From: Streptomyces sp. NBC_01451
Lineage (GTDB): Bacteria; Actinomycetota; Actinomycetes; Streptomycetales; Streptomycetaceae
Assembly (NCBI RefSeq): GCF_036227485.1
Contig: NZ_CP109479.1
Span: 7,812,001-7,876,000 of the forward strand
Direction of reading: 5' to 3'
Length of the DNA: 64,000 bases
The first letter of the stretch is position 1; each line of letters starts with the position of its first letter. Below, piece by piece: positions 34,852 to 42,915 of the stretch. The notes beneath the pieces were generated by a model, which was given only the letters and a program-made list of their open reading frames with translations, was not told where the DNA came from and did not search any database. A program made the translations under genes and the position numbers.

Positions 34852-35583
34852 TCAGCGCAGGGCCGTCGCCTCGATGCCGAGGAGCCGGGCGAGATGGTGT
34901 TCCCCCTCGGGGGTCACCCTGACCGCCCGTTCCGAGCCGATCCGTACGCACCAGCGGGCGTCCAGGGCGTGCCGGCACAGGGCCGCCCCCGCGGTGCCCG
35001 CGAGGTGGGGACGGCGTTCGGTCCAGTCGAGGCAGGCGCGCGTGAGGGGGCGGCGACCGGTGCGGTCGAGGCGGATGCCCAGGTCGGCGAACCAGCGCAG
35101 TCCGGCGTCCGTGAGTGCGAACCCGGTGTCCTGGCGGAGCAGCCCCCGCCCGGTGAGGGCGTCGGTGAGGGCGATGCCGAGCCGTCCGGCGAGGTGGTCG
35201 TAACAGGTACGGCCGCGTGCCATCGCGGACCCGGCGCCCGACTCCCTCAGGGTGCGCGGGTGTTGAGCCGCGGAGGGGCCGACGTGGGCGGCCAGGTCCT
35301 CGACGAGCCGGGCCACGGAGGAGTCGGCGAGCCGGACGTAACGGTGACGTCCCTGGCGCTCCTCGGTGAGCAGCCCGCCGGCGACGAGCCTGCCCAGGTG
35401 CTCGCTGGCGGTCGACGCGGCGACCCCTGCATCGCGCGCCAGCTCCCCGGCGGTCCACGCCCGCCCGTCCAGCAGCGCCAGCAGAAAACCGGCCCGCGTC
35501 CGGTCCGCCATCAGCCCGGCCAGCGCCGCGAGACCGGCCGCCCGGCCCGGCCTCCTCGCACTCCTCGCGTCCCTCGTGGTCAT
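34852..35583 (-). CDS. ArsR-type winged-helix regulator
   Basis: Start set at ATG 35583 (MTTRDARS), 243 residues. The N-terminal winged helix (about 15-90) contains RAWTAGELARDAGVAASTASEHLGRLVAGGLLTEERQGRHRYVRLAD, an ArsR/HTH_20 pattern. The C-terminal region (110-243) has TDAGLRWFADLGI and CLDWTERRPHLAGTAGAALCRHALDARW, found in a large actinobacterial subgroup of longer ArsR proteins. The EamA gene lies 75 bases downstream on the same strand and is the probable target. Confidence 0.87.
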   Translation of the reverse strand: MTTRDARSARRPGRAAGLAALAGLMADRTRAGFLLALLDGRAWTAGELARDAGVAASTASEHLGRLVAGGLLTEERQGRHRYVRLADSSVARLVEDLAAHVGPSAAQHPRTLRESGAGSAMARGRTCYDHLAGRLGIALTDALTGRGLLRQDTGFALTDAGLRWFADLGIRLDRTGRRPLTRACLDWTERRPHLAGTAGAALCRHALDARWCVRIGSERAVRVTPEGEHHLARLLGIEATALR

Positions 35584-35641
35584 GGGCCCAGCATGGGGTA
35601 CGCATACTTCGGCGCCCACCGAAGCGTGTGCGGCGAGCTGT

Positions 35642-36283
35642 CTACCCGGGTCGCTTGAGCTGCTCGTACTGCTGTGCCAGCCCGTCCAGCAGCGCCGTGA
35701 GGCCGGTCTCGAAGGCCCGCTCGTCGATCTTCTCCTGCTGCTCGGCGAGGAGGTGGGCCTGGCCGAGGTGGGGATAGTCGGCCGGGTCGTACGCGCTCGC
35801 GTCGTCCACGAAGCCGCCGGCGAAGGAGCCGAGCGCGGAGCCCATGACGAAGTACCGCATCAGCGCGCCGATCGACGTGGCCTGGGCGGGCGGCCAGCCC
35901 GCCTCGACCATCCCGCCGTAGACGGCGTCGGCGAGGCGCAGGCCCGCGGGGCGGCGGCCGGGGCCGCGGGCCATCACCGGAACGATGTTCGGGTGATCGC
36001 GCAGGGCGGCCCGGTAGGAGACGGCCCAGTCGTGCAGCGCGGTACGCCAGTCGCGTCCGTCCTCGAACATCGACAGGTCTACCAGCACGCTCACCGAGTC
36101 CGCGACCGCCTCCAGGATCTGGTCCTTCGTCCGGAAGTGGTTGTAGAGGGACGGCCCGCTGACCCCCAGCTCGGCGGCGAGCCGACGTGTCGACAGGGCG
36201 GCCAGCCCGTCCGAGTCCACCAGTGCCCGTGCCGTCTCGATGATCAGGTCGGTGCTGAGGAGGGGCTTGCGCGGTCGGGCCAT
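35642..36283 (-). CDS. TetR family regulator
   Basis: Start set at ATG 36283 (MARPRKP), 213 residues; an ATG three codons upstream is possible. The DNA-binding region is LIIETARALVDSDGLAALSTRRLAAELGVSGPSLYNHFRTKDQILEAV. The C-terminal ligand-binding domain is of the TetR_C_1/TetR_C_33 kind. It is divergent from an acyl-CoA dehydrogenase gene with a palindrome between them, so it probably represses that gene in response to an acyl-CoA or related metabolite. Confidence 0.88.
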   Translation of the reverse strand: MARPRKPLLSTDLIIETARALVDSDGLAALSTRRLAAELGVSGPSLYNHFRTKDQILEAVADSVSVLVDLSMFEDGRDWRTALHDWAVSYRAALRDHPNIVPVMARGPGRRPAGLRLADAVYGGMVEAGWPPAQATSIGALMRYFVMGSALGSFAGGFVDDASAYDPADYPHLGQAHLLAEQQEKIDERAFETGLTALLDGLAQQYEQLKRPG

Positions 36284-36309
36284 GGCGCACATAGTAGGGC
36301 TGCGGCTTT

Positions 36310-36328
36310 AAACTAGCAGTGCTAATTT
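36310..36328. promoter_or_regulatory. Palindromic operator between TetR and acyl-CoA dehydrogenase
   Basis: A 19-base imperfect palindrome centred on TAGCA-G-TGCTA (36314-36324), flanked by AAAC and ATTT. It is AT-rich in a GC-rich context, sits in the divergent region and is the likely site for the TetR protein encoded at 36283. Confidence 0.6.
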
Positions 36329-36427
36329 CAAGGCCCCTTCGCGGTCCGATGTCACGGCTGCCCCTGTGCCGCAGTCTCGATGTGTCCACGGGTGCCCACG
36401 TGTTCAAGGGAATGGGGATGGCTCGTC

Positions 36428-37579
36428 ATGAACCTCGAACTGAGCGAGGAGCAGACCGCCGTCCAGCGGCTCGCCCGGGAGTTCGTCGAGCGGGAGATCA
36501 CCCCGAACGTCGTCGCCTGGGACCGCGCCGAGGACGTCGACCGGTCGATCGTGAAGAAACTGGGCGACGTCGGCTTCCTCGGGCTGACCGTCGACGAGGA
36601 GTACGGCGGCTCCGGCGGCGACCACCTCACGTACTGCCTGGTCACCGAGGAACTCGGCCGCGGGGACTCCTCCGTGCGCGGAATCGTCTCCGTTTCCCTG
36701 GGGCTGGTCGCCAAGACGGTCGCGCACTGGGGGACCGAGGAGCAGAAGCGCCGCTGGCTGCCCGGCCTCACCTCCGGCGCGTACGTCGGCTGCTTCGGCC
36801 TGACCGAGCCGGGCACCGGGTCCGACGCGGGCAACCTGACCACGCGGGCGGTGCGCGAGGGTGACGACTACGTGGTCGACGGCACCAAGATGTTCATCAC
36901 CAACGGCACCTGGGCCGACGTGGTCCTCCTCTTCGCGCGCTCCACCGACGCCCCCGGACACAAGGGTGTCTCCGCCTTCCTCGTACCGGCCGACACCCCC
37001 GGACTGACCCGCCGTACCCTCCACGGCAAGCTCGGCCTGCGCGGTCAGGCCACCGCCGAACTGGTCTTCGAGGGCGTGCGCGTGCCCGCCTCGGCGATGC
37101 TGGGCCCCGAGGGCAAGGGCTTCTCCGTGGCCATGTCGGCCCTCGCGAAGGGGCGGATGTCGGTTGCCGCCGGGTGCGTCGGGATAGCCCAGGCCGCCCT
37201 GGACGCGGCCGTCCGGTACGCGGGCGAGCGTGAGCAGTTCGGCGGGCCGATCGCCCGGCACCAGCTGGTGCAGGAGCTGATCAGCGACATCGCCGTGGAC
37301 GTCGACGCGGCCCGGCTGCTGACCTGGCGTGTCGCCGACCTGATCGACCGCGGCCTGCCCTTCGCCACCGAGTCCTCCAAGGCGAAGCTCTTCGCCTCCG
37401 AGGCCGCCGTCCGTGCCGCGAACAACGCCCTCCAGGTCTTCGGCGGCTACGGCTACATCGACGAGTACCCGGCGGGCAAGCTCCTGCGCGACGCCCGCGT
37501 GATGACCCTCTACGAGGGCACGAGCCAGATCCAGAAACTGCTGATCGGCCGCGCGCTGACGGGCGTGTCGGCCTTCTGA
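36428..37579 (+). CDS. Acyl-CoA dehydrogenase
   Basis: Start set at ATG 36428 (MNLELSEEQ), 383 residues, the standard length. FAD and substrate segments are visible: CFGLTEPGTGSDAGNL, FITNGTWADVVLLFAR, GRMSVAAGCVGIAQAALDAAVRYAGEREQFG and ALQVFGGYGYIDEYPAGKLLRDARVMTLYEGTSQIQ. The Glu of YEGTSQIQ is the catalytic base of short- and medium-chain or isovaleryl-type enzymes. It oxidises an acyl-CoA to the 2-enoyl form, passing electrons to ETF. Chain specificity is not deducible. Probably controlled by the divergent TetR. Confidence 0.94.
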   Translation: MNLELSEEQTAVQRLAREFVEREITPNVVAWDRAEDVDRSIVKKLGDVGFLGLTVDEEYGGSGGDHLTYCLVTEELGRGDSSVRGIVSVSLGLVAKTVAHWGTEEQKRRWLPGLTSGAYVGCFGLTEPGTGSDAGNLTTRAVREGDDYVVDGTKMFITNGTWADVVLLFARSTDAPGHKGVSAFLVPADTPGLTRRTLHGKLGLRGQATAELVFEGVRVPASAMLGPEGKGFSVAMSALAKGRMSVAAGCVGIAQAALDAAVRYAGEREQFGGPIARHQLVQELISDIAVDVDAARLLTWRVADLIDRGLPFATESSKAKLFASEAAVRAANNALQVFGGYGYIDEYPAGKLLRDARVMTLYEGTSQIQKLLIGRALTGVSAF

Positions 37580-37639
37580 GTACGTTCCTGAGTACTTCGG
37601 CGGATGTGGCGCGGGCCACGTCCGCGCACCCTTGTCCCC

Positions 37640-37927
37640 ATGAGTGAGACACCGGTCAAGCAGCAGAGCACGGCGGCCTTCTACGGCCAGGCCGTCGCGT
37701 CCTTCGGTATCGCCATGGGAGCGACGGCCATCGGCATCTTCCGGCTCCAGGCCGACGCCTGGGTGCGCGGCTTCCTCGGGATCGCCGTCCTCTATCTGGT
37801 GACCTCAGCCTTCACCCTGGCCAAGGTCATCCGCGACCGCCAGGAGGCCGGACAGATCGTCAGCCGGGTCGACCAGGCCCGGCTGGAGAAGCTGCTCGCC
37901 GAGTACGACCCCTTCGAGAAGCACTGA
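37640..37927 (+). CDS. YiaA/YiaB two-helix membrane protein
   Basis: Start set at ATG 37640 (MSETPVK), 95 residues; no strong ribosome site. Two hydrophobic helices (about 18-35 and 42-62: VASFGIAMGATAIGIFRL and VRGFLGIAVLYLVTSAFTLAKV) followed by a charged cytoplasmic tail RDRQEAGQIVSRVDQARLEKLLAEYDPFEKH match the YiaAB domain. Function of the family is unknown. It stands 60 bases after the acyl-CoA dehydrogenase and could be read through from it. Confidence 0.8.
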   Translation: MSETPVKQQSTAAFYGQAVASFGIAMGATAIGIFRLQADAWVRGFLGIAVLYLVTSAFTLAKVIRDRQEAGQIVSRVDQARLEKLLAEYDPFEKH

Positions 37928-37994
37928 TCCCCGGCACTGGTCCCCAGTGCCGATCCCGAGGCGCTCATCCGGAAGGCCCTGATCCGGAGAGCCC

Positions 37995-38021
37995 TGAGCG
38001 GGCACTCTAAGCGCCCGCTCA
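37995..38021. promoter_or_regulatory. Inverted repeat upstream of TetR gene
   Basis: TGAGCGGGC (37995-38003) and GCCCGCTCA (38013-38021) are a perfect 9-bp inverted repeat with a 9-base spacer. Inside it lies TAAGC-N4-GCTCA (38008-38021), the same layout as TAAGC-N4-GCTTA at 39253-39266. Either an operator of the TetR protein encoded at 38073 or a terminator of the upstream gene; I favour operator. Confidence 0.5.
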
Positions 38022-38072
38022 CCCGCGGCGGTACAGTGGGAGGTCACTGTCGGTGGAAGGGGCGAACGGGCG

Positions 38073-38696
38073 ATGAGTACGGCGGAGGAGACGGCCGGCG
38101 GCGAGGCGGCGCCGTGGGGTGAGGTGACCCCCGACGCGGCCCGGCGACTGCTCGTCGCCGCGGTGGAGGCCTTCGCCGAGCGTGGCTACCACGCGACGAC
38201 GACCCGCGACATCGCGGGCCGCGCGGGCATGAGCCCGGCCGCGCTCTACATCCACTACAAGACCAAGGAAGAGCTGCTCCACCGGATCAGCAGGATCGGC
38301 CACGAGAAGGCCGTCGACATCCTGCGTACGGCGGCGCGGACCGAGGGCACCGCGACGGAACGCCTGGCGGAGGCCGTCAGTTCCTTCGTCCGCTGGCACG
38401 CCGGGGGGCGCACCACCGCACGGGTCGTGCAGTACGAACTCGACTCCCTCGGCCCCGCCGCCCGCGCCGAGATCCTCGCCCTGCGCCGCCAGGTCGACGC
38501 CGAGGTGCGCGGGATCATCGAGGACGGCGTGGAGGCGGGGGAGTTCGACGTCCCCGACGTCCCGGGCACGACGCTCGCCGTGCTGTCGCTGTGCATCGAC
38601 GTGGCCCGCTGGTTCAACGTCAACGGTTCGCGCACACCGGACGAGGTCGGCGCCCTCTACGCCGACCTCGTGCTGCGGATGGTGGGGGCCGGGTAG
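38073..38696 (+). CDS. TetR family regulator of acyl-CoA metabolism
   Basis: 207 residues after GGAAGGGG. The DNA-binding domain reads RRLLVAAVEAFAERGYHATTTRDIAGRAGMSPAALYIHYKTKEELLHRIS. The C-terminal domain (TARVVQYELDSLGPAARAEILALRRQ) is of the TetR_C_KstR/acyl-CoA-linked kind. It is convergent with the MaoC gene; matching operator-like sites lie in front of this gene and in front of maoC, so it probably autoregulates and represses the hydratase. Confidence 0.88.
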   Translation: MSTAEETAGGEAAPWGEVTPDAARRLLVAAVEAFAERGYHATTTRDIAGRAGMSPAALYIHYKTKEELLHRISRIGHEKAVDILRTAARTEGTATERLAEAVSSFVRWHAGGRTTARVVQYELDSLGPAARAEILALRRQVDAEVRGIIEDGVEAGEFDVPDVPGTTLAVLSLCIDVARWFNVNGSRTPDEVGALYADLVLRMVGAG

Positions 38697-38711
38697 CCCG
38701 CGTTCACCGGT

Positions 38712-39173
38712 TCACAGGTAGTACCGCGACACCGACTCCGCCACGCACACCGGCTTCTCGCCGCCCTCGCGCTCCACGCTGAAGGCGACGGTCACCTGTA
38801 CACCGCCGGTCACGTCCTCGACCCCGGCGATCCGGGCGGTGGCACGCAGCCGCGAGCCGACCGGGACGGGGGAGGGGAAACGGACCTTGTTCGTCCCGTA
38901 GTTGACGCCCATCTTCACGCCCTCGACCTTGATCAGCTGCGGTCCGAAGAGCGGCAGCAGCGACAGGGTGAGATAGCCGTGCGCGATGGTCGTCCCGAAG
39001 GGGCCGGTGGCCGCCTTCTCCGGGTCCACGTGGATCCACTGGTGGTCGCCGGTCGCGTCCGCGAACAGGTCGATGCGCTTCTGGTCGACCTCCAGCCAGT
39101 CGGTGTACCCCAACTGCTCGCCCACCGCCGCCTTCAGGTCGTCCGCACCCGTGAAGATCCTCGGCTCTGCCAT
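38712..39173 (-). CDS. MaoC-type (R)-specific enoyl-CoA hydratase
   Basis: 153 residues, a single hot-dog fold. The hydratase motif [38 protein letters not shown] contains the catalytic Asp/His pair (D42 and H47 by my count) and the stabilising Gly. It adds water to 2-enoyl-CoA to give (R)-3-hydroxyacyl-CoA. GGAGGCC-like sequence precedes the ATG. It is divergent from soxR and carries a palindromic operator upstream; co-regulation with the acyl-CoA genes nearby is inferred. Confidence 0.92.
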   Translation of the reverse strand: MAEPRIFTGADDLKAAVGEQLGYTDWLEVDQKRIDLFADATGDHQWIHVDPEKAATGPFGTTIAHGYLTLSLLPLFGPQLIKVEGVKMGVNYGTNKVRFPSPVPVGSRLRATARIAGVEDVTGGVQVTVAFSVEREGGEKPVCVAESVSRYYL

Positions 39174-39251
39174 TCCCGGCCTCCTCGCCTCTGTGTCCCA
39201 GCGACCGCGCCATGCCCAGGCAACGCACTGGGTCCAGGCAACACGCCATGT

Positions 39252-39267
39252 CTAAGCAACTGCTTAG
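39252..39267. promoter_or_regulatory. Palindromic operator between maoC and soxR
   Basis: CTAAGCA-AC-TGCTTAG, a perfect 7-bp inverted repeat with a 2-base centre, 79 bases upstream of the maoC start. It shares TAAGC-N4-GCTYA with the site at 38008-38021 before the TetR gene. It does not look like a SoxR box. Confidence 0.65.
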
Positions 39268-39344
39268 CATGGTCGGCCGGGGATTCCCTGTCAACGGACC
39301 ACGGCCGACCGCTGCGGGCAGGGGCTGTGGGTAGGGTTCGAGGG

Positions 39345-39878
39345 GTGCCCCAGATTCCCGAGAAGATCCACGAACTCACGGTCGGCCAGCTCGCCGCCCG
39401 CAGCGGCGCCGCCGTCTCCGCCCTGCACTTCTACGAGTCCAAGGGCCTCATCACCAGCCGCCGCACCGCGGGCAACCAGCGCCGCTACGGCCGTGACGCG
39501 CTGCGCCGGGTCGCCTTCGTCCGGGCCGCGCAGCGCGTCGGCATCCCGCTCGCCACGATCCGTGAGGCGCTCGCCGAGCTCCCCGAGGAACGCACCCCCA
39601 CCCGGGAGGACTGGTCCCGGCTCTCCGAGAACTGGCGCTCCGAACTCGACGAGCGCATCAAGCAGTTGAACCGGCTCCGGGACCATCTCACCGACTGCAT
39701 CGGCTGCGGCTGCCTGTCCCTGGAGGGCTGCGTCCTGTCCAACCCGGACGACGTCTTCGGCGAACGCCAGGCGGGATCCCGGCTGATGGTGGAGAGGAAC
39801 GGCGCCGCTGAGCGGAAGGGGGCCGACCCGGCTACTCGTACTCCGTCCCGCCCTTGCGCGTCAGATACGCCGGACTGA
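39345..39878 (+). CDS. soxR: Redox-sensing MerR family regulator SoxR
   Basis: Start set at GTG 39345, 177 residues. The MerR helix-turn-helix ([27 protein letters not shown]) and the dimer helix are followed by the [2Fe-2S] motif [12 protein letters not shown] (C-x2-C-x-C-x5-C), diagnostic of SoxR. In Streptomyces SoxR responds to redox-active compounds such as its own pigments and switches on a small set of oxidoreductase and export genes; it does not act through SoxS. The C-terminal 15 or so codons overlap the convergent RNA ligase gene by 47 bases. Confidence 0.94.
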   Translation: MPQIPEKIHELTVGQLAARSGAAVSALHFYESKGLITSRRTAGNQRRYGRDALRRVAFVRAAQRVGIPLATIREALAELPEERTPTREDWSRLSENWRSELDERIKQLNRLRDHLTDCIGCGCLSLEGCVLSNPDDVFGERQAGSRLMVERNGAAERKGADPATRTPSRPCASDTPD

Positions 39879-40899
39879 CCGCCTTGGCGATCGCCCGCCC
39901 GCCGGTCACCGCGCTGTACCGCTCGACGACCGGCCGGATCACGACGCCCTCCCGCAGATGCAGCCCGCGCCCGGACACCGTCTCGCGCCCGCTCGCGATC
40001 TCCAGCACCCGCTCGATGTCGTACGGACCCTCGTACAGCCTTGGTACGAGCGGCAGTCGGCCCTTCAGCAGTGCTTCCGCGTCCAGCCAGCGAACCTCCC
40101 CGTCGACCTCCACGGACACGTCGAACACGGCGTACCCCAGGGTCTCGCGCCGTCCGTCCGCGCCGTACGTCAGGTCCTGCACGCCCGCCCCGAAGACCTC
40201 GCCGAAGATGCCGACCCGGCGCGCCCCCAGCCGCTCGGCGAGCTGGGCCGCCGTCTCGGCGACGCCGTGCGCGGTCACCGCGCGCCAGTACAGATTGCGC
40301 GGATCCTCCTTCAGGGCAAGGGACTTGGCGCCGAATCCCTTCGAGGAGACCTGGACACGCCCGTCGTCCGCGAGATAGGTGAGCAGGCAGGCCGAGCCGT
40401 GCAGCTTCTCGGTGAGGACGACCGGCTCACCCGTCGTGAAGATACCGGGGCAGCGCTGGATGTTCTCGATGTCGACCCAGCTCAGAAGATCGGGCGCGGC
40501 CTCGACGTCGCCGTTCATGGCGGGCGGGATCGGCGGCACCCATTTGACGATGCCCAGCCGCTCCGCGAAGTCGGTGCCGTCGGCCGCCGCCTGTGCGAGG
40601 TCGACGCCGTCGAGCGCGCGGGGCCGGCACACGATGCCCTGCGAGAGCTCGCCGCGCAGCCGCACCGCCTTGACCCGGTCCGAACTGCTCCCCGCCAGCC
40701 GCCCGGTCAGCCCCAGCTCCTCGACGAGGTCGCCCGGCAGGACGGACTGCTCGGGGATGTACACGGCCGCGTCGCCGGTCCGGTACACGCCCTTGGCGAC
40801 GACGGCGCGATACAGGCCCACCTGGGCCAGTTCGAGCGCGTCGGCGTTCGGGTGCTCGTGGACGGTCAGGACTTCGGCGGTGACGCGCAGCGTCGACAT
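39832..40899 (-). CDS. RNA ligase of the Rnl5/DraRnl family
   Basis: 355 residues. An N-terminal OB-like domain (about 1-120) opens with [18 protein letters not shown]. The nucleotidyltransferase domain has motif I EKLHGSA with nucleophile K165, a motif III region VGIFGEVFG, motif IV EGVVIRP and motif [11 protein letters not shown]. The order and the position of the lysine agree with the Deinococcus radiodurans ligase as I recall it. Such enzymes seal 3'-OH/5'-phosphate nicks in RNA, for example in damaged tRNA. The gene is alone, ends inside soxR on the other strand and has no nearby partner such as a kinase-phosphatase. Confidence 0.88.
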   Translation of the reverse strand: MSTLRVTAEVLTVHEHPNADALELAQVGLYRAVVAKGVYRTGDAAVYIPEQSVLPGDLVEELGLTGRLAGSSSDRVKAVRLRGELSQGIVCRPRALDGVDLAQAAADGTDFAERLGIVKWVPPIPPAMNGDVEAAPDLLSWVDIENIQRCPGIFTTGEPVVLTEKLHGSACLLTYLADDGRVQVSSKGFGAKSLALKEDPRNLYWRAVTAHGVAETAAQLAERLGARRVGIFGEVFGAGVQDLTYGADGRRETLGYAVFDVSVEVDGEVRWLDAEALLKGRLPLVPRLYEGPYDIERVLEIASGRETVSGRGLHLREGVVIRPVVERYSAVTGGRAIAKAVSPAYLTRKGGTEYE

Positions 40900-41014
40900 G
40901 GGGCTCCTCGGGCGGTTCAGGTGGGTTTCATCGCCGCCAACTCTCCTTACGGGAAAGGGGTGGAGCCATGGATTTTGTTGCTGCTATGGGTTCCGCCGGG
41001 GGTGCGGGTTCCTG

Positions 41015-41090
41015 TCTGCGGGTCCGTTGTGGCTTGTCGTGCCCACGCGGCGGAGCCGCACATCGGTACAGCCTCGCGCCCCTAAAGGGG
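41015..41090 (+). repeat. Dispersed intergenic repeat, copy B, with overlapping terminator
   Basis: Close match to copy A at 22774 (shared core TTGTGGCTTGTCG and the perfect hairpin GCGGC-GGA-GCCGC). It runs into the stop codon of the BKACE gene: CGCGCCCC-TAAA-GGGGGCGCG straddles the TAG at 41082-41084 and would form a terminator for that leftward transcript. Confidence 0.7.
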
Positions 41091-41804
41091 GCGCGCGTAC
41101 TGCGCCAGACCCGCCCTCACCAACTCGGCGTTGGACACCGCCCGTTCGCCGTTCGGCAGGAACAGGGTGTCCTCCATGCCGATGCGGGTCGCCAGGCCCA
41201 GCCGGCCCGCGAGGCGCAGCACCGGCCAGGCGCCGCCGTCCTCGCCGTGCAGCAGGACCGGGCGGCCGTGGGGTGACCTGCCGAGCTCGGAGAGGAGGGC
41301 GCGCGCGGTGTCCTCGGCCGTGTTCGGGTCGGTGTCCGCCACCTCGGCGAGAACGCGCAGCACTCGGGGGGCGAGGGGTGAGGCCGCGAACCGTGCCGCC
41401 CCGTCCGTGCCGGACCGGATGCCGGCCTCGACGCCCACCCCGAGGTCGATGAGGAGGGCCGCCAGTTCCTCCGCGCCCGGCTCGTGCCAGTTGACGGAGG
41501 CGTGGTCGGGCAGCACCGTCCAGCCCCGGACGCGCGCCGACCGTGCCGCCGGATCCGGCTCGGCCCAGGCGCCCGTGGTCACGCCGACCGGCACGGTGAC
41601 CCGCGACCGGATCTCCGTGAGCGTCGCCGCGACCGCGCGCGGTGACAGGGTGTCCTGTCCGCAGGGGGACTTGGGATGGACATGGATGTCCGTGGCCCCG
41701 GCCAGGACGGCATCGGCCGCGGAGTCGGCCATCGCTCCCGGCGACATCGGTACCGGCGCGCCGTCCGCGGCGCCCCGGGACCCGTTGAGACACACCTGCG
41801 TCAT
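41082..41804 (-). CDS. Beta-keto acid cleavage enzyme (BKACE, DUF849)
   Basis: Start set at ATG 41804 (MTQVCLNGSRG), 240 residues, somewhat short for the family (about 270-300). N-terminal strand QVCLNGSRG, the metal-binding HVHPKS segment (ATDIHVHPKSPCGQD), PVGVTTGAW and LPDHASVNWHEPGAEELAALLIDLGVGVEAG fit the TIM-barrel BKACE fold, and the C-terminal GMEDTLFLPNGERAVSNAELV matches the family closing motif. Members condense a beta-keto acid with acetyl-CoA to release acetoacetate and a new CoA ester, using zinc. The substrate is unknown; no carnitine or lysine degradation genes are near. Confidence 0.85.
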   Translation of the reverse strand: MTQVCLNGSRGAADGAPVPMSPGAMADSAADAVLAGATDIHVHPKSPCGQDTLSPRAVAATLTEIRSRVTVPVGVTTGAWAEPDPAARSARVRGWTVLPDHASVNWHEPGAEELAALLIDLGVGVEAGIRSGTDGAARFAASPLAPRVLRVLAEVADTDPNTAEDTARALLSELGRSPHGRPVLLHGEDGGAWPVLRLAGRLGLATRIGMEDTLFLPNGERAVSNAELVRAGLAQYARPL

Positions 41805-41893
41805 GCCCCGATGGTGCCAGTCACCACTGACGACAGGCACCGGCCGTGCGGTTCGATCGGGGGTGCGGCATCCCCGGCGCACCCCCGTCGTGC

Positions 41894-42499
41894 TCAGGCC
41901 GACGCGAGCAGCAGTCGTCCGCGCCTGGACTCCGCCAGGGCCTCGGGGGTCAGGACGGGCCGCGGCACCACGATGCCGCACTCCGTGCAGACAGGACCCG
42001 ACGACGGCTCATGGGCCAGGTCGTACTTCCAGGAGAGGCGCTCCCCGTCGCACACCGGGCACACCGAGCCCGGTTCGCGCTCCAGGGCGGCGATCAGCCG
42101 TCGCAGCACCTCGGCCAGCGGTTCATGGGGGTGCACCCCCGGGTCGTCGCACCAGGCCACCCCGAACCCGCCCCAGGTCAGCCGGTGCCAGTCGTCCACA
42201 CTTCCGGGCCGGCGCAGCCCGTCGAACTTCTCCTTCTTGCGGCGCTTCGCGAACTCCACCTCGTAGGCCAGCCAGACCGAGCGCGCTTCCTCCAGCTCGT
42301 CCAGTGCGGCCACGAGCCGCGCTGGATCGGGGGAGCGGTCCTCGGGGCCGAACCCGGCCCGGGAGCTCAGATGGTCCCAGGTCGCCCTGTGCCCGTAAGG
42401 GGCGAATCGCTCAAGGCACTTACGGAGCGAGTACCGCCGCAGAGCCAGATCGCTCCGCGGGTCCCGCACCTGTCTCGCCAGACTCCGGAAACCGGCCAT
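41894..42499 (-). CDS. Uncharacterised protein with zinc-ribbon-like C-terminus
   Basis: 201 residues after GGAGG. I do not recognise the family. The N-terminal two thirds are helical and charged (RSVWLAYEVEFAKRRKKEKFDGL). The C-terminus has two CxxC pairs, CPVC and CTEC, about 24 residues apart (VCPVCDGERLSWKYDL ... GPVCTECGIV), a probable zinc ribbon. No signal peptide and no membrane helix. It ends 90 bases upstream of the BKACE start on the same strand, so they may be co-transcribed. Function cannot be inferred. Confidence 0.7.
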   Translation of the reverse strand: MAGFRSLARQVRDPRSDLALRRYSLRKCLERFAPYGHRATWDHLSSRAGFGPEDRSPDPARLVAALDELEEARSVWLAYEVEFAKRRKKEKFDGLRRPGSVDDWHRLTWGGFGVAWCDDPGVHPHEPLAEVLRRLIAALEREPGSVCPVCDGERLSWKYDLAHEPSSGPVCTECGIVVPRPVLTPEALAESRRGRLLLASA

Positions 42500-42915
42500 C
42501 GCCTTGCACCTCCGTCACATCTGCACCTGTACTTCGGTCACTTCGGCGTCGTCGAACGGACGTCGCCGAATAGACGTATCGACAAGCGATTCGGCTCCAT
42601 CTGTTTTCCGATGACGGCCATAAGCCGTTCGCCGGGCCCCCTCGGGACCGACGTCAACGGCTCTAAGCCGTCCGCCGGACCACCCTTCACGGTTACCTCC
42701 CGAAACTGTCGGCCGTCTGTGCAACACCTGTTGAGCACGGCGCCGGACCGCGAGTGCGTCCAGCGCCTCGAAGTGCCCCCGCACCTCTCCAACGCAATTC
42801 CCGTACCACGTTGTTCAAAAGTGACGCATGTTCATCTTCAATCGCGGGGATACCGGCGGTAACCTCTGGCCCACTCCGTTCGGAGTGGCCCACCCCCCGG
42901 TCCGGAGGAGCTGCC
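42500..42915. other. Divergent intergenic region before the secreted acylase
   Basis: Apart from the doubtful small frame at 42538-42690, I see no gene. The part 42690-42915 should hold the promoter of the acylase gene; it contains the less GC-rich stretch 42800-42860 and the inverted pair CCACTCCG/CGGAGTGG (42870-42877 and 42881-42888) with a 3-base loop, which may be an operator or hairpin in the leader. Confidence 0.4.
42538..42690 (-). CDS. Possible small protein (50 aa) with a TTA codon
   Basis: GTG 42690 is preceded by GGGAGG at a good distance. The product starts VKGGPADGLEP, and GGPADG recalls short actinobacterial and phage proteins. Codon 9 is TTA, the rare Leu codon that depends on bldA. 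Third-position GC (about three quarters) is lower than in neighbouring genes, which either suggests foreign origin or argues against coding. It sits in the 416-base gap before the acylase gene. Confidence 0.3.
   Translation of the reverse strand: MKGGPADGLEPLTSVPRGPGERLMAVIGKQMEPNRLSIRLFGDVRSTTPK

Noticed and set aside
38979..39344. N-terminal extension of SoxR by an open upstream frame
   Set aside because: The extra 122 codons read antisense through maoC and the intergenic operator; the MerR domain begins right after GTG 39345.
38712..40899. A mobile island carrying the RNA ligase
   Set aside because: No integrase, transposase, tRNA junction or change in base composition around it.
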